Below, one piece after another: positions 33,262 through 42,130 of a stretch of 64,000 bases of DNA. This stretch comes from an uncultured Acetatifactor sp. Lineage in GTDB: Bacteria > Bacillota > Clostridia > Lachnospirales > Lachnospiraceae. The notes beneath the pieces are model-generated. The model was given only the letters and a program-made list of their open reading frames with translations, was not told the origin of the DNA and searched no databases. The stretch covers positions 248,001-312,000 of the forward strand of contig CALWSL010000001.1 in assembly GCA_944384205.1 (NCBI GenBank), in the 5' to 3' direction. Each line of letters opens with the position of its first letter. Position 1 is the stretch's first letter. Made by a program: the position numbers and the translations under genes.

Positions 33262-35562
33262 TTATCCGTTTGTGTCCATATTGCTCCAGGACCAACTCCC
33301 GTTATAACCATAACTTCCAAAAATTTTCGCAGCACTTCCATCCTCATAAGTAATTACTGAGGAGGAATAAAAAATTTGGGGGATTGTCAGCTTATCCGCC
33401 AGAGCATCCACGTCATAGGACGACCATCTGACACCATCCTTTGCTTTCATCCGGACAACCACTGCATCATCTTGAGCCGGATTTTCTGCGGCACAATCAC
33501 TTAAGAACTGATTCAGTGCCGCAATATCAATATCATCCAGTCTTTCAGCATCCTCGATTGTATACTCCCATACTTTTTTGTTATTCTTAAAACATCTAAG
33601 TACAGCCCTGTTTCCATCTGTATTGACCGGATAAATTTCATACTTCAACTGACTTACTCCAAAAAGCCGTTTCGCCTCCGATTGTGCTTTATATTTATTT
33701 TCCCAGTCCGTTCCCGGCTTGTCCAGATAGAGTATCATTTCCTCATTCTCGTCCAAGGTCTCATAAAGCTTTCCTGTATAAGCTTCCACCTCGCTTACCG
33801 AGTCATTTACTGTAAGAAAATACTCCATCAATGTCACATCATTCCCCACATAGGTAGCCCACATGGTTGCTCCGTCCATATGAACAGACGTATAATCCAT
33901 TTTCACTACACCTGCATATTTTGAACTTTCCAGAGAATAATACTCATTTAAATCATCCTCCGTCCAGTCTGTACCATCCTCCTTCGTTACAATGACCCGA
34001 TAAACGGTGGAGGAATTATCTTCCATATAATGCGTCTCCAGCAGAGCGTCGATATCTGCCTTTGCCGTTGCAGTCGTTGTCTCCAAAACATAATCTCCCT
34101 GGTATTTCACACCGTTTGCCTCGACGACTGAATCAGAATTCGGCGTATGATCCTTTTGGAACGCACGGGACGGCAAATTAAAATAGTCATATTCTCCGGC
34201 GTTATCCCATGTCACATCAACCAGATACCACTCTCCGTCCAGTTTCACTGCATTCCACGCATGAGCCTCCCTGACCCCCCCAGCCCCTGCTATTCCATCA
34301 ATTGTCTCGCATTCAATCCCCAGAATATCCATACATAACTGAAAGGCTTTTGCATATCCATCACAGACAGCTTTTTTGTAGACAAACACTCCTGTCGGGG
34401 AATGAGACACCCACGGAACGGTTCCATTTACATAATTCACAGAGTCATATTCGCAGTTTTTTGTCATATAATCATGAATAGCCTTCTCCTGCTCATAAGG
34501 AGAAGAAAAACGATATGCACAATCCAGGTATTCCTTTAAACCGTTATAAAAAGCTATGTCGCTCTCTGATAATCCTGAAGTATCCTGATTTCTGTAAGCA
34601 TATTCATATTTATAGTAAGAACTGTTTGTTGGCAGATTGCAGACGGTACTCACGGAATTTTCATGATTTCCCGCAAGAATTCCGGTTGCCTTATCAAAAG
34701 TATAGGTAACTCCGTCAATCGTCGCATTTCCCTTTGCCATCGTTCCATAGATGGGGTCAAAGTAGTAAGTACCGTTTTCATTCGTATCCCAACCCTTAAT
34801 CATATGTCCGTTCTCATCATAGCGGACCCATTTGCCGTAACGGACGCCGTTCTCACTTTCAATATCGCCCCACTGACCGGCTTCGGATTCCTGATAGACA
34901 TCCTTGCTGACTGCCCTTGCACCGCCCTGTACATTATCCAGCCAGTACCATGCGTCCGTACCGGGATCATAAATTTCCTTGCCTCGATAAGAACTATCCA
35001 TAGGGTCATAGCCCTGACGGATACCGTTTTCATACCAGTATTCCACGCCATCTATCGTAACCCAGTGATTGTCAAACCCAACACTGCAGGACTCCAGAAT
35101 ACCGTTGTTTTCATTAAAGTAATAATCCACGCCGTCGATAGTCTGATTCCCTTTCAGCATGGTTCCATAGGTCAAATCAAAATAGTAGTTGCCTTGCTCA
35201 TTGGTATCCCAGCCTTTTATCATATGACCTTCCGCATCATAGCGAACCCACTTGCCGATATTTCCCGCGTCATCTGCCTTGGATTCCTGATAGACATCCT
35301 TGCTGACTGCCCTTGCACCGCCCTGTACATTATCCAGCCAGTACCATGCGTCAGAAGCCGGGTCATAGATTTCCTTACCCCGATAAGCAGGATTATTTGC
35401 ATCATAACCCTGCAGTACACCATTCTCATACCAGTAATATTTGCCGTCTGCTTCCTCCCAGCCGTTCTCCACGGCAGCATTTACGGAAACAGAACCTGCC
35501 ATTATTGATAATACAAATACCGTTGTCGCTCCGGTCACTAGTGTACTGATTTTCTTACGCAT
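33262..35562 (-). CDS. Secreted cell-wall-repeat protein with transglutaminase-like domain
   Basis: The 766-residue protein has a signal peptide (MRKKISTLVTGATTVFVLS, cleaved around SVSVNA), then two tandem modules (about 33-160 and 165-300). These share YRGKEIYDPASDAWYWLD-type and YQES repeats as well as GKWVRYDENGHMIKGWDTN (choline/cell-wall-binding-like aromatic repeats). A transglutaminase-like domain (about 325-490) follows with the Cys-His-Asp triad in AVCDGYAKAFQLC, REAHAWNAVKL and WYLVDVTWD. The last roughly 270 residues are beta-rich with no family I recognise. Probably a surface enzyme crosslinking or cleaving wall or host protein. It has GGAGG before ATG and is downstream of degV. 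Confidence 0.82.
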   Translation of the reverse strand: MRKKISTLVTGATTVFVLSIMAGSVSVNAAVENGWEEADGKYYWYENGVLQGYDANNPAYRGKEIYDPASDAWYWLDNVQGGARAVSKDVYQESKADDAGNIGKWVRYDAEGHMIKGWDTNEQGNYYFDLTYGTMLKGNQTIDGVDYYFNENNGILESCSVGFDNHWVTIDGVEYWYENGIRQGYDPMDSSYRGKEIYDPGTDAWYWLDNVQGGARAVSKDVYQESEAGQWGDIESENGVRYGKWVRYDENGHMIKGWDTNENGTYYFDPIYGTMAKGNATIDGVTYTFDKATGILAGNHENSVSTVCNLPTNSSYYKYEYAYRNQDTSGLSESDIAFYNGLKEYLDCAYRFSSPYEQEKAIHDYMTKNCEYDSVNYVNGTVPWVSHSPTGVFVYKKAVCDGYAKAFQLCMDILGIECETIDGIAGAGGVREAHAWNAVKLDGEWYLVDVTWDNAGEYDYFNLPSRAFQKDHTPNSDSVVEANGVKYQGDYVLETTTATAKADIDALLETHYMEDNSSTVYRVIVTKEDGTDWTEDDLNEYYSLESSKYAGVVKMDYTSVHMDGATMWATYVGNDVTLMEYFLTVNDSVSEVEAYTGKLYETLDENEEMILYLDKPGTDWENKYKAQSEAKRLFGVSQLKYEIYPVNTDGNRAVLRCFKNNKKVWEYTIEDAERLDDIDIAALNQFLSDCAAENPAQDDAVVVRMKAKDGVRWSSYDVDALADKLTIPQIFYSSSVITYEDGSAAKIFGSYGYNGSWSWSNMDTNG

Positions 35563-35577
35563 ATAAAATTCCTCCCT

Positions 35578-36444
35578 TCAAGATACATCTCTGTTTTCCG
35601 CAATAAATAAAACTCCCAGAGTTCCCGGTCCGCAATGACTGGATATGACCCCTCCTGCTCTGGTAACCAGAATTTCCTCAAAAATATTTAAACTGCGCAG
35701 GTAGTCACGAATCATTTCAACTATTTTCTTATTGCATCCGGAATGTGTAATGAATACCCGATCCTTTTTTGCATTTTTTAGATCGTTCTCCATCTCATGA
35801 ACATAATCCAAAAGAACCTTGTCCATTTTCCCCCGGTATTTTTTAGAAGGATTCATTTTGCCATTTTCGACCACAATTTTGGGATGAAGCTTCAGTGCTC
35901 CTCCAGCCATAGCCGCCAGACCGCTGCACCTTCCCCCTCTATGAAGGTAAACCAGGGTATCTACCACAAAGCTTGCCCGGACAAGGGGTTTTAATTCTTC
36001 CATTTTTCGGGCAATATCATGAGCATTCTTTCCTTTCTGCGCCATAATTGCAGCTTCGATTACCAGAAGTCCGATGCCGGTAGAAAGATTTGCCGAGTCT
36101 ATAACAGTAACCAAATGGCTCGCTCCAAGTTCCTCCGCAGCAAGACGCATAACATTCGCTGATGTCGACATCTCTTCCGATATGGAAAAACATACTACCT
36201 CCCTTCCGGCTTCCACATAGGGTTTCATCAACTCCATCGCTTTATCCAACGCCGGAGCCGATGTTTTCGGTGTGGATTTATTCGCATCCGACCAACGGTA
36301 AATATCATCCGGGGAGATATCGCCGTGACCGTCTTCACATTCTCTATCCCCCAAAATAATATGCAGGGGCAAAATCGACACCTCATACTTTTGCAGCAGC
36401 TCTCCAGATAAATCACAGGTACTGTCTGAAATAATTTTTACCAT
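35578..36444 (-). CDS. DegV family fatty-acid-binding protein
   Basis: The roughly 288-residue protein has the DegV fold: MVKIISDSTCDLSGELLQ, then ISILPLHI-like beta strands, TSAPALDKAMELM, VCFSISEEMSTSANVM, VIDSANLSTGIGLLVIEAA, VDTLVYLHRGGRCSGLAAM and HCGPGTLGVLFI. DegV proteins bind a fatty acid, and FakB members deliver acyl-phosphate from host fatty acids with FakA (no fakA here). Start ambiguity: ATG at 36450 or 36444, both downstream of AAAGGGG. It is 15 bases upstream of the repeat/transglutaminase gene. Confidence 0.9.
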   Translation of the reverse strand: MVKIISDSTCDLSGELLQKYEVSILPLHIILGDRECEDGHGDISPDDIYRWSDANKSTPKTSAPALDKAMELMKPYVEAGREVVCFSISEEMSTSANVMRLAAEELGASHLVTVIDSANLSTGIGLLVIEAAIMAQKGKNAHDIARKMEELKPLVRASFVVDTLVYLHRGGRCSGLAAMAGGALKLHPKIVVENGKMNPSKKYRGKMDKVLLDYVHEMENDLKNAKKDRVFITHSGCNKKIVEMIRDYLRSLNIFEEILVTRAGGVISSHCGPGTLGVLFIAENRDVS

Positions 36445-36486
36445 CTCCATCTTCCCCTTTCTATCCAATTCTGCATTCTAATGCTT

Positions 36487-36876
36487 CTATTTCCCAATCA
36501 GTTTATCCTGATTTAATATGTGATTCACAAGCCAGTCTGTAATTGTACGAAGCATTTCATCTATTGCTTCATCCTGATTTTCATCAAGGGCTTCCAAATC
36601 CCATTCATTGACAATTTCACGCAATGCGTCATGCTGGATTTTCTGGGTAAACATCCTTTTATAACCGATTGATTCCATGTACGCCTCTTCATGTTCAAAA
36701 TGAGTGATTGTATAATTCTTTAATTGAATTAATATTTCCCTGATATTATCATACTTGTCGGGAATAAATTGCTCGTTCTTAAGAGTATACAGCTCCTCCG
36801 CGATTTCAAATAATTTTCTGTGCTCATTATCAATCTGTTCTATTCCGGTTAAAAACTCATCCTTAAACTCATACAT
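36487..36876 (-). CDS. Bacteriohemerythrin (non-heme di-iron O2-binding protein)
   Basis: Single-domain hemerythrin that may bind oxygen or handle iron or NO stress. The 129-residue four-helix protein starts MYEFKDEFLTGIEQIDNEH and has the di-iron ligands: His in DNEHRKLFEIAEEL, the HFEHEEAYMESIGY HxxxE/HxxxH pattern, QHDALREIV, and HILNQDKLIG (HxxxxD). I took the ATG at 36876, which has GGAGG eight bases upstream, over the ATG at 36891. It lies next to degV on the same strand. Confidence 0.9.
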   Translation of the reverse strand: MYEFKDEFLTGIEQIDNEHRKLFEIAEELYTLKNEQFIPDKYDNIREILIQLKNYTITHFEHEEAYMESIGYKRMFTQKIQHDALREIVNEWDLEALDENQDEAIDEMLRTITDWLVNHILNQDKLIGK

Positions 36877-36896
36877 AAATTTGTCCTCCATTGTTT

Positions 36897-38261
36897 TTAA
36901 ATATTTTGTATCTTTCCAATCAAACGTCCATAAATGATATAAGAAATAATAACATTAATTACATCTGCAATCAACTGTGTCCAAACAATTCCGCTCATTC
37001 CGAACAGATAATTCATCAGCAATAAAATGGGAATATTCAGGCAAATCTGTCTGATAATTGCCAAACTAAAGGAAACCTTTCCTCTATCAACCGCCTGCAT
37101 AAAATGTACCATATGAAAACTTAAAAACATAAATGGTGTTGCAAAGCAACGTGACTGCAAATATTCGGTACCAAATCTCACTGTATCCGCATCAGAAATA
37201 AACGCATTTATAATGTCAGGTGCAAATATGCGGTAAAAAATCACACAAAGGATAGAGACTATCAGACCTGCAAGACGTGCAGCCACGAAAAAACCCTTCA
37301 TTCTTTTATGGTTTTTAGACGCATAATTATATGCAACCAGCGGTATCATTCCAAGACAGATACCGATGCCAATATTCAAAGGAAGGCGTTCCACCTTCAA
37401 CACAATCCCAATGGCTGCAAGCTCAATATCTCCATGTCCTGATGCAAGCTTATTGATTACAATATTGGTCAAATCAAAAAGCAGCAGACTCATTGCAGCC
37501 GGAATCCCCACAGAAAAAAGAGAGCGCAACGATTGCCGTCGGATTTTTTCGATTCTGTGTGGCAGGGAAAGCACTGTTTTTTCTTTCAGCCTTCGATAAA
37601 CCAAAATAAAATATACCAGCGTAATCACATTGGACAGCATGGTTGCAACTGCGGCACCGGCAACCTGATAACCGTCCGGAAAAAGCACAAACATAAATAC
37701 AGGATCAAGAATAACGTTCAATATCCCGCCCAATCCCAGACCAAATCCGGCTTCTTTGGCATAGCCGATATTCCGTACCATTGCGCTCATTGTATTGGCA
37801 AGAACGGCAGGCACACCACCGATAACTACAACAAACAATAGATACTGTCTGGCATATCCGATAGTATTGTCACTTGCTCCAAGCAAATAAAGCAGCGGAT
37901 TCATAAAAATTAAACATAACAGAGAAAAGATCAGCGAGGCAACCGTTGCCATTACAAGACTGAGCGAAGCAACCTTTTTTGCCTCTTCCTCTTCTTTACT
38001 TCCAAGCAATCTGACAACTAAGCTTCCGCCTCCCACTCCGAATAAATTCGCAATCGCTGATGTCATCAGAAAAATCGTCAACACCAGCGAGGATGCCGCA
38101 ACCATATAAGGATTATCCGTCTGTCCGATAAACCATGTATCTGCAATATTATAAATCAGCGTAATTAACTGGCTCATAATGGTAGGAATCGCCATTTTTG
38201 CCAATGCGGAGGGAACTGATTTTGTTTCAAAAATTTCTTTTGTGCTTACTTTACTGAACAT
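36897..38261 (-). CDS. MATE family efflux transporter
   Basis: Cation-driven multidrug or metabolite exporter. The 454-residue protein has about 12 membrane helices with MATE features: ALAKMAIPTIMSQLITLIYNIADT, FIGQTDNPYMVAASSLVLT, LFGVGGGSLVVRLLGSKEE and PAAMSLLLFDLTNIVINKLAS. In the second half GIGICLGMIPLVAYNYASKN is visible. The start is uncertain between ATG 38270 (two bases after AGGAG) and 38261 (about 10 bases); I show 38261. It follows a GNAT gene on the same strand with a 20-base gap to that gene's stop. Confidence 0.88.
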   Translation of the reverse strand: MFSKVSTKEIFETKSVPSALAKMAIPTIMSQLITLIYNIADTWFIGQTDNPYMVAASSLVLTIFLMTSAIANLFGVGGGSLVVRLLGSKEEEEAKKVASLSLVMATVASLIFSLLCLIFMNPLLYLLGASDNTIGYARQYLLFVVVIGGVPAVLANTMSAMVRNIGYAKEAGFGLGLGGILNVILDPVFMFVLFPDGYQVAGAAVATMLSNVITLVYFILVYRRLKEKTVLSLPHRIEKIRRQSLRSLFSVGIPAAMSLLLFDLTNIVINKLASGHGDIELAAIGIVLKVERLPLNIGIGICLGMIPLVAYNYASKNHKRMKGFFVAARLAGLIVSILCVIFYRIFAPDIINAFISDADTVRFGTEYLQSRCFATPFMFLSFHMVHFMQAVDRGKVSFSLAIIRQICLNIPILLLMNYLFGMSGIVWTQLIADVINVIISYIIYGRLIGKIQNI

Positions 38262-38289
38262 ATATACCATTTCTCCTGCAAAATTCTAA

Positions 38290-38733
38290 TCATATTTCTT
38301 TCCTCATTTTAACATGTTCTATGTCAGCCTCAATAAAGACATCCGAAATTTTTCTGTATCCGCATTTTTCATAGAAACTGAAAACCTCATATTTCGCATC
38401 CATTTCAATTTCTGTCACGCCTTCATTCTTATAATAATTTTCAAGATACGCCATGACGGTTTTTCCGAACCCCATGCCTCTGTAAGCTTTTAAAAAGCAA
38501 AATCTTTGGATTCTTATTGTATTCTCCGGTGTATGCAGACACCTGATGGTTCCTATATCCTTTTCTTCATATTGAATCAAAAAGTGATTACATCGCTCAT
38601 TCAAACAGTCATTTTCATCAACTTCAATTTCTTTTGAAACTCCCTTTTCAAGCGTGAATACCTGATTACGTATCTTCATGCAACGTTCAAGGAGAGACTG
38701 GTTTTCTACTTTACGAATTTCAAGTTTTTTCAT
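38290..38733 (-). CDS. GNAT-family N-acetyltransferase
   Basis: The 147-residue acyl-CoA transferase-like protein has the GNAT core with CoA-binding region RFCFLKAYRGMGFGKTVM (RxGxG type) at about residues 77-94, VTEIEMDAKYEVFSFYEKCGY and a C-terminal IEADIEHVKM. The substrate is not predictable; ElaA-type (YesJ-like) members with similar length are known. It has a strong ribosome site (AAGGAG) and is adjacent to the EAL gene without an obvious shared role. Confidence 0.82.
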   Translation of the reverse strand: MKKLEIRKVENQSLLERCMKIRNQVFTLEKGVSKEIEVDENDCLNERCNHFLIQYEEKDIGTIRCLHTPENTIRIQRFCFLKAYRGMGFGKTVMAYLENYYKNEGVTEIEMDAKYEVFSFYEKCGYRKISDVFIEADIEHVKMRKEI

Positions 38734-38792
38734 TTATGGCACTCCTTCACATCTAGCGCACGCTAAAAGCCGTGCTGCCTAAACACTTTTTC

Positions 38793-40007
38793 CTAATCCA
38801 GATTATGACAAAGCGCTATTACCAGCACATCATCCACCGATGGATTTTTCACAAAATAATCCGCTGTTTCCACTCTGCGGTAAATACCGTCATCCCCCAA
38901 CTGGCGTGTGACAACACTAACAAACTTCTCACCCCGTTCCTGTGCCGCCAACAGATTGTCAATCCGAAAGGTAGTACGGAACAACTCCCGATCCTCCGGG
39001 TGCATCGTTGACGCCCCGTGAGCAATCAACTCCTCAAACACACCGGTGGAAGGACAGGATTGTGCTGTGAAATTCTCATATGCCATCATATAGAAGCTGT
39101 TTCTCGTAAGATTGGCAAAAATCACCAGCGGATACCTGGTAAACACAGCGTCCAACAATAGCTGTGTTGCACTGGAGGGTGCCTGCACCACCAGAATATC
39201 TTCCGGCTCCTCCACCTCTTCATCCTTAATGCAAAGCTCCATAAACGACTGCCAATCCAGCGGTTTTGCAAATAAAAACCCCTGAATCGCCTTGCAGGAG
39301 CAGGTTCTGAGAAAACCTAACTGTTCTCTTGTTTCCACACCTTCCGCTATCGTTACCAGCTTCAGTCTGTGTGCAAAATTGAAAATACTCTCCAATACAA
39401 TGCGTTCCTTTTCGTCTTCACAATTCCGGCTAATCAGAGATTTGTCAATTTTTAACACATCCACAGAAATATCCTTCACAAAGCTTAAGGAGGATAAACC
39501 GCTTCCAAAATCATCTATGGCAACCTTAAATCCCTGTTTACGAACGTTCTGTGTCCATTTGGCTATCCTTTCTTCCTGTCCGGTAAAAGCCGATTCCGTA
39601 ATCTCAATCTCAATTTTTGTATGCGGTACCCCGTAAGAATCTACTATTTCACAAAGCTGTTTGGTAAAATCCTCCTCTTTCACATGCTGTCTCGAAAAGT
39701 TCACCGCCACAGGGACCATAGGTATCTTCCTCTCCTGCTGTTGTTTCAGGAACATACAGACTTCCCTTAATATATACCAGTCAAACCTCGTAATCTCAGT
39801 TCCCTGTTCCAACATCGGGATAAAACTGCCCGGCATGGTCATCGAACCATCGTCTTTTGTCCATCGCGCCAATGCCTCCGCTCCGGTAAGCTGCCCGGTA
39901 AGCGCATCGTACTGGGGCTGATAGTATACCTGTATTTCCCGCTTTTTCATTGCCCGGAAAATTTCCTGACACATTTCCTCTCTGGTTTTTTCTGATGATT
40001 TATACAT
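38793..40007 (-). CDS. EAL-domain cyclic-di-GMP phosphodiesterase with C-terminal PAS-like region
   Basis: Degrades c-di-GMP to pGpG. The 404-residue protein starts at the ATG (40007) with AAGGA upstream (a longer ATG at 40043 has a poor site). The EAL domain is complete: GAEALARW, VNFSRQHV, IEIEITESAFTG, FKVAIDDFGSGLSSL, VLKIDKSLI, VTIAEGVETREQL and IQGFLFAKPL, so it keeps the metal ligands and catalytic Glu. The last roughly 150 residues (NSFYMMAYENF... DDGIYRRVETADYF) look PAS/PAC-like. No GGDEF partner is visible and no membrane segment, so it is a cytosolic enzyme with its sensor after, not before, the EAL domain. Confidence 0.88.
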   Translation of the reverse strand: MYKSSEKTREEMCQEIFRAMKKREIQVYYQPQYDALTGQLTGAEALARWTKDDGSMTMPGSFIPMLEQGTEITRFDWYILREVCMFLKQQQERKIPMVPVAVNFSRQHVKEEDFTKQLCEIVDSYGVPHTKIEIEITESAFTGQEERIAKWTQNVRKQGFKVAIDDFGSGLSSLSFVKDISVDVLKIDKSLISRNCEDEKERIVLESIFNFAHRLKLVTIAEGVETREQLGFLRTCSCKAIQGFLFAKPLDWQSFMELCIKDEEVEEPEDILVVQAPSSATQLLLDAVFTRYPLVIFANLTRNSFYMMAYENFTAQSCPSTGVFEELIAHGASTMHPEDRELFRTTFRIDNLLAAQERGEKFVSVVTRQLGDDGIYRRVETADYFVKNPSVDDVLVIALCHNLD

Positions 40008-40080
40008 ATTTTTTCCTTCATTACTTATGATATGGTTCTCCATAACGTCTCTAAATGCGTTTTCAATATTTCAATAGAAA

Positions 40081-40359
40081 TTAGCAGTAATATCTTATTT
40101 CTCCAAAATATGAATACCCTTTCTGGATAACATCATTACTCCGTGCTTCTATCATCCTTATGATATTGCGCAACGTATGTGAAGGTATTCTTGAATTATT
40201 ATTGCAGAGCAGACATTTCCCTGCGCTAGTAATCCATACCTTTGTCGCATTTTCGGAAGGCTTTCCTTTTGCGATATGTACGCGAATCGGTTCAACGGGT
40301 TTATTCTCATTTGTCCAGAAATAAATCCAGTATTCTCCCATTCTAAAGATTTGAGGCAT
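40081..40359 (-). CDS. DUF4160 family protein
   Basis: The 92-residue protein MPQIFRMGEYWIYFWTNENK, then PIRVHIAKGKPSENATKVWI, matches the DUF4160 pattern as I remember it (start PxIxxxxG..IYFW, then a PxHVHV-type segment, here IRVHIAKG). The function is uncertain; DUF4160 genes often pair with a DUF2442 gene in a toxin-antitoxin-like arrangement. Here the partner upstream is a 90-residue protein whose stop overlaps this gene by 17 bases. The start follows GGGGGC by about seven bases. Confidence 0.72.
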   Translation of the reverse strand: MPQIFRMGEYWIYFWTNENKPVEPIRVHIAKGKPSENATKVWITSAGKCLLCNNNSRIPSHTLRNIIRMIEARSNDVIQKGYSYFGEIRYYC

Positions 40360-40615
40360 TTTCAAAGCCCCCTTCCTGAGAGAATTCAATAATAAGATGA
40401 GCGGTAGATCTTATTATTTCTTCGAACTGCTTAATCTCTTCTTCTGAAAAATGGTAAACATCTTCCCATGTATAATGAGGAAGCCAGCATGTAGCATGTT
40501 TAAAACCATATCGTTCATCCGGTCTCTCAATATATACTTTTACTGTTCCATTTTTCTGCATGTCAGAATGTACAATTTCCGTTTCATCGTTCAGTGTCAT
40601 AAAAGGATACATCAT
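40343..40615 (-). CDS. Small acidic/aromatic protein, partner of the DUF4160 gene
   Basis: I do not recognise the 90-residue product (MMYPFMTLNDETEIVHSDMQ, VKVYIERPDERYGFKHATC, EEEIKQFEEIIRSTAHLIIE). It has many Glu/Asp and aromatic residues and is predicted to be soluble. It could be a DUF2442-like antitoxin-type protein by position and size, but I see no decisive motif. The ATG at 40615 follows GGAGG by about nine bases; an upstream ATG at 40654 is in frame but lacks a site. Confidence 0.55.
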   Translation of the reverse strand: MMYPFMTLNDETEIVHSDMQKNGTVKVYIERPDERYGFKHATCWLPHYTWEDVYHFSEEEIKQFEEIIRSTAHLIIEFSQEGGFENASNL

Positions 40616-40727
40616 ATTATCACTCCTCCCTATTTCATCTTGCGAAATAATCATAGTATTCTGCCCTAGTCAATTTTGTAATTTTTTCGCAATGATAGAT
40701 TTTCCACTGCCTGAATTTCCTCTAAGC

Positions 40728-41207
40728 TTACTTATGATATGGTTCCTTATTAATAATCCGAAACGCCCTGTAAATCTGCTCGCTTAAAATCACACGCATA
40801 AGCTGATGCGGAAAGGTCATGCGCGAAAAGCTCAGTGCAAAATCAGACCTTGCAAGCACGGACGAATGTAGCCCCAGAGAACCGCCAATCACAAAACAAA
40901 TCTGACTCCTTCCGCCAATGCCAGACTGTTCCATCCAGTCTGCCAGCTCCTCACTGGAAAGCGCATTTCCTGCAATCTCCAAAGTACAGACATAGGAATC
41001 CGGTTTGATTTTAGACAGGATTCTCCGGGCTTCCTTCTCCTTAATCTGCTCCTCCTCTACCGGACCGGCTTTATCGGGAGTTTTTTCATCCGCGACCTCA
41101 ACAATCTCAAATTTACAATATTTACCAAGTCTTTTTGCATATTCCTCAATGGCGTCACGGTAAAAACGTTCCTTTATTTTGCCTACGCAGATTATGGTTA
41201 TTTTCAT
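40728..41207 (-). CDS. rlmH: 23S rRNA (pseudouridine-1915-N3)-methyltransferase RlmH
   Basis: SPOUT methyltransferase of helix 69 in 23S rRNA, acting on 70S ribosomes. The 159-residue protein begins [20 protein letters not shown] and has [20 protein letters not shown], the knot/SAM loop [20 protein letters not shown] and [21 protein letters not shown]. The closing [15 protein letters not shown] is diagnostic. The family is very uniform, so the call is firm. Confidence 0.98.
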   Translation of the reverse strand: MKITIICVGKIKERFYRDAIEEYAKRLGKYCKFEIVEVADEKTPDKAGPVEEEQIKEKEARRILSKIKPDSYVCTLEIAGNALSSEELADWMEQSGIGGRSQICFVIGGSLGLHSSVLARSDFALSFSRMTFPHQLMRVILSEQIYRAFRIINKEPYHK

Positions 41208-41222
41208 GCTTCACCTTTCCTG

Positions 41223-42068
41223 CTATTTTTCATTTGAAAAAACAGCATCATACACTTCATCGTCAATATAATGCTCCAGAAAATCCTGATCCAGATTCAT
41301 AAACTGACAGTTAAACTTGTCTTTCAGGATTTGCACACGCTTAAAATAAATCACTTCATCCGTGACATCTTCCGTAATCTCCAACTCCTCGTCAATGATA
41401 TCCGCCTGTAAATTATCCTGATACCATTTCGTCATGGCATCCCGCAGGGTGTTTTCCGATTCTGCTTTCTTGGCAAAGAGTTTTGCGTTCTTCATGGAAA
41501 CCACACCCATAATAATAAACAGGAAAAATACGGTGCACATTACACCATAAAACATATAGGGATTCCCAAGGCGCAGCGGCAAGACGCCCAGCATTCCCAG
41601 AACCATAGCCGCAAGCCCGACAGCCCCCACGATAAGAAGCATCCATGCAGAAGAGCGATTCTCTTCGGCACGCTCCGTATTATTGTAATACACTGTTGTG
41701 CGCACAGTTTTCTCTGCCGCAGACTTTTGGAGTTCCTCATCCACTTTCGTTTCCTGCCCGTCTGCTTCTGCTTCTTTTACGATTGCCTCCTGCTCAAGAA
41801 AAACCTTTGCCATTGCACTTGCAGGACCTTTATCCTGCTCGCGGACAAGAATCTCGTAGACATTATCCTCTTCACTATATCTTATCGTAACCCCTTTTAG
41901 TTTATTGAACTCAAGATATTTTTTCAGAGAATTCATCTGCTCTTCGTCACCGAAAATAAGCGGAACCAAATCATCATACTGCTCTTCTGTAACCAGCTCG
42001 CAGCCACAATCTGCACAAACGGAAACCCCATCCCGATATTCATTCTTACATTTCGGACACCAAGCCAT
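41223..42068 (-). CDS. Zinc-ribbon protein with two C-terminal membrane helices, function unknown
   Basis: The 281-residue protein has a four-Cys zinc ribbon at residues 4-23 (CPKCKNEYRDGVSVCADCGC), a DUF2007-like stretch (LVPLIFGDEEQMNSLKKYLE), a linker of about 100 residues, two predicted helices (MLLIVGAVGLAAMVLGMLGV and MFYGVMCTVFFLFIIMGVVS) and an acidic tail. No enzyme motif is seen. It is 15 bases upstream of rlmH on the minus strand, so the two may be co-expressed. Similar zinc-ribbon membrane proteins are common in Lachnospiraceae. Role unknown. Confidence 0.75.
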   Translation of the reverse strand: MAWCPKCKNEYRDGVSVCADCGCELVTEEQYDDLVPLIFGDEEQMNSLKKYLEFNKLKGVTIRYSEEDNVYEILVREQDKGPASAMAKVFLEQEAIVKEAEADGQETKVDEELQKSAAEKTVRTTVYYNNTERAEENRSSAWMLLIVGAVGLAAMVLGMLGVLPLRLGNPYMFYGVMCTVFFLFIIMGVVSMKNAKLFAKKAESENTLRDAMTKWYQDNLQADIIDEELEITEDVTDEVIYFKRVQILKDKFNCQFMNLDQDFLEHYIDDEVYDAVFSNEK

Positions 42069-42096
42069 AACCCAATACCTTCCTTTCTATACACAA

Positions 42097-42123
42097 CAAG
42101 TTACCCGATTTACGGGTAACTTG
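42097..42123 (-). terminator. Hairpin after the Dabb gene
   Basis: Perfect 11-bp stem CAAGTTACCCG / CGGGTAACTTG with a 5-base loop between the Dabb stop (42131) and the zinc-ribbon gene. The following minus-strand sequence is TTGTGTATAG, so T-tract support is weak; it may be a partial terminator or a stability element. Confidence 0.55.
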
Positions 42124-42130
42124 TCATCCA

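Noticed and set aside
34663-35508. 281-codon open frame opposite the wall-repeat protein
   Set aside because: It mirrors the repeats of the real gene on the minus strand, has no ribosome site and no domain signature.
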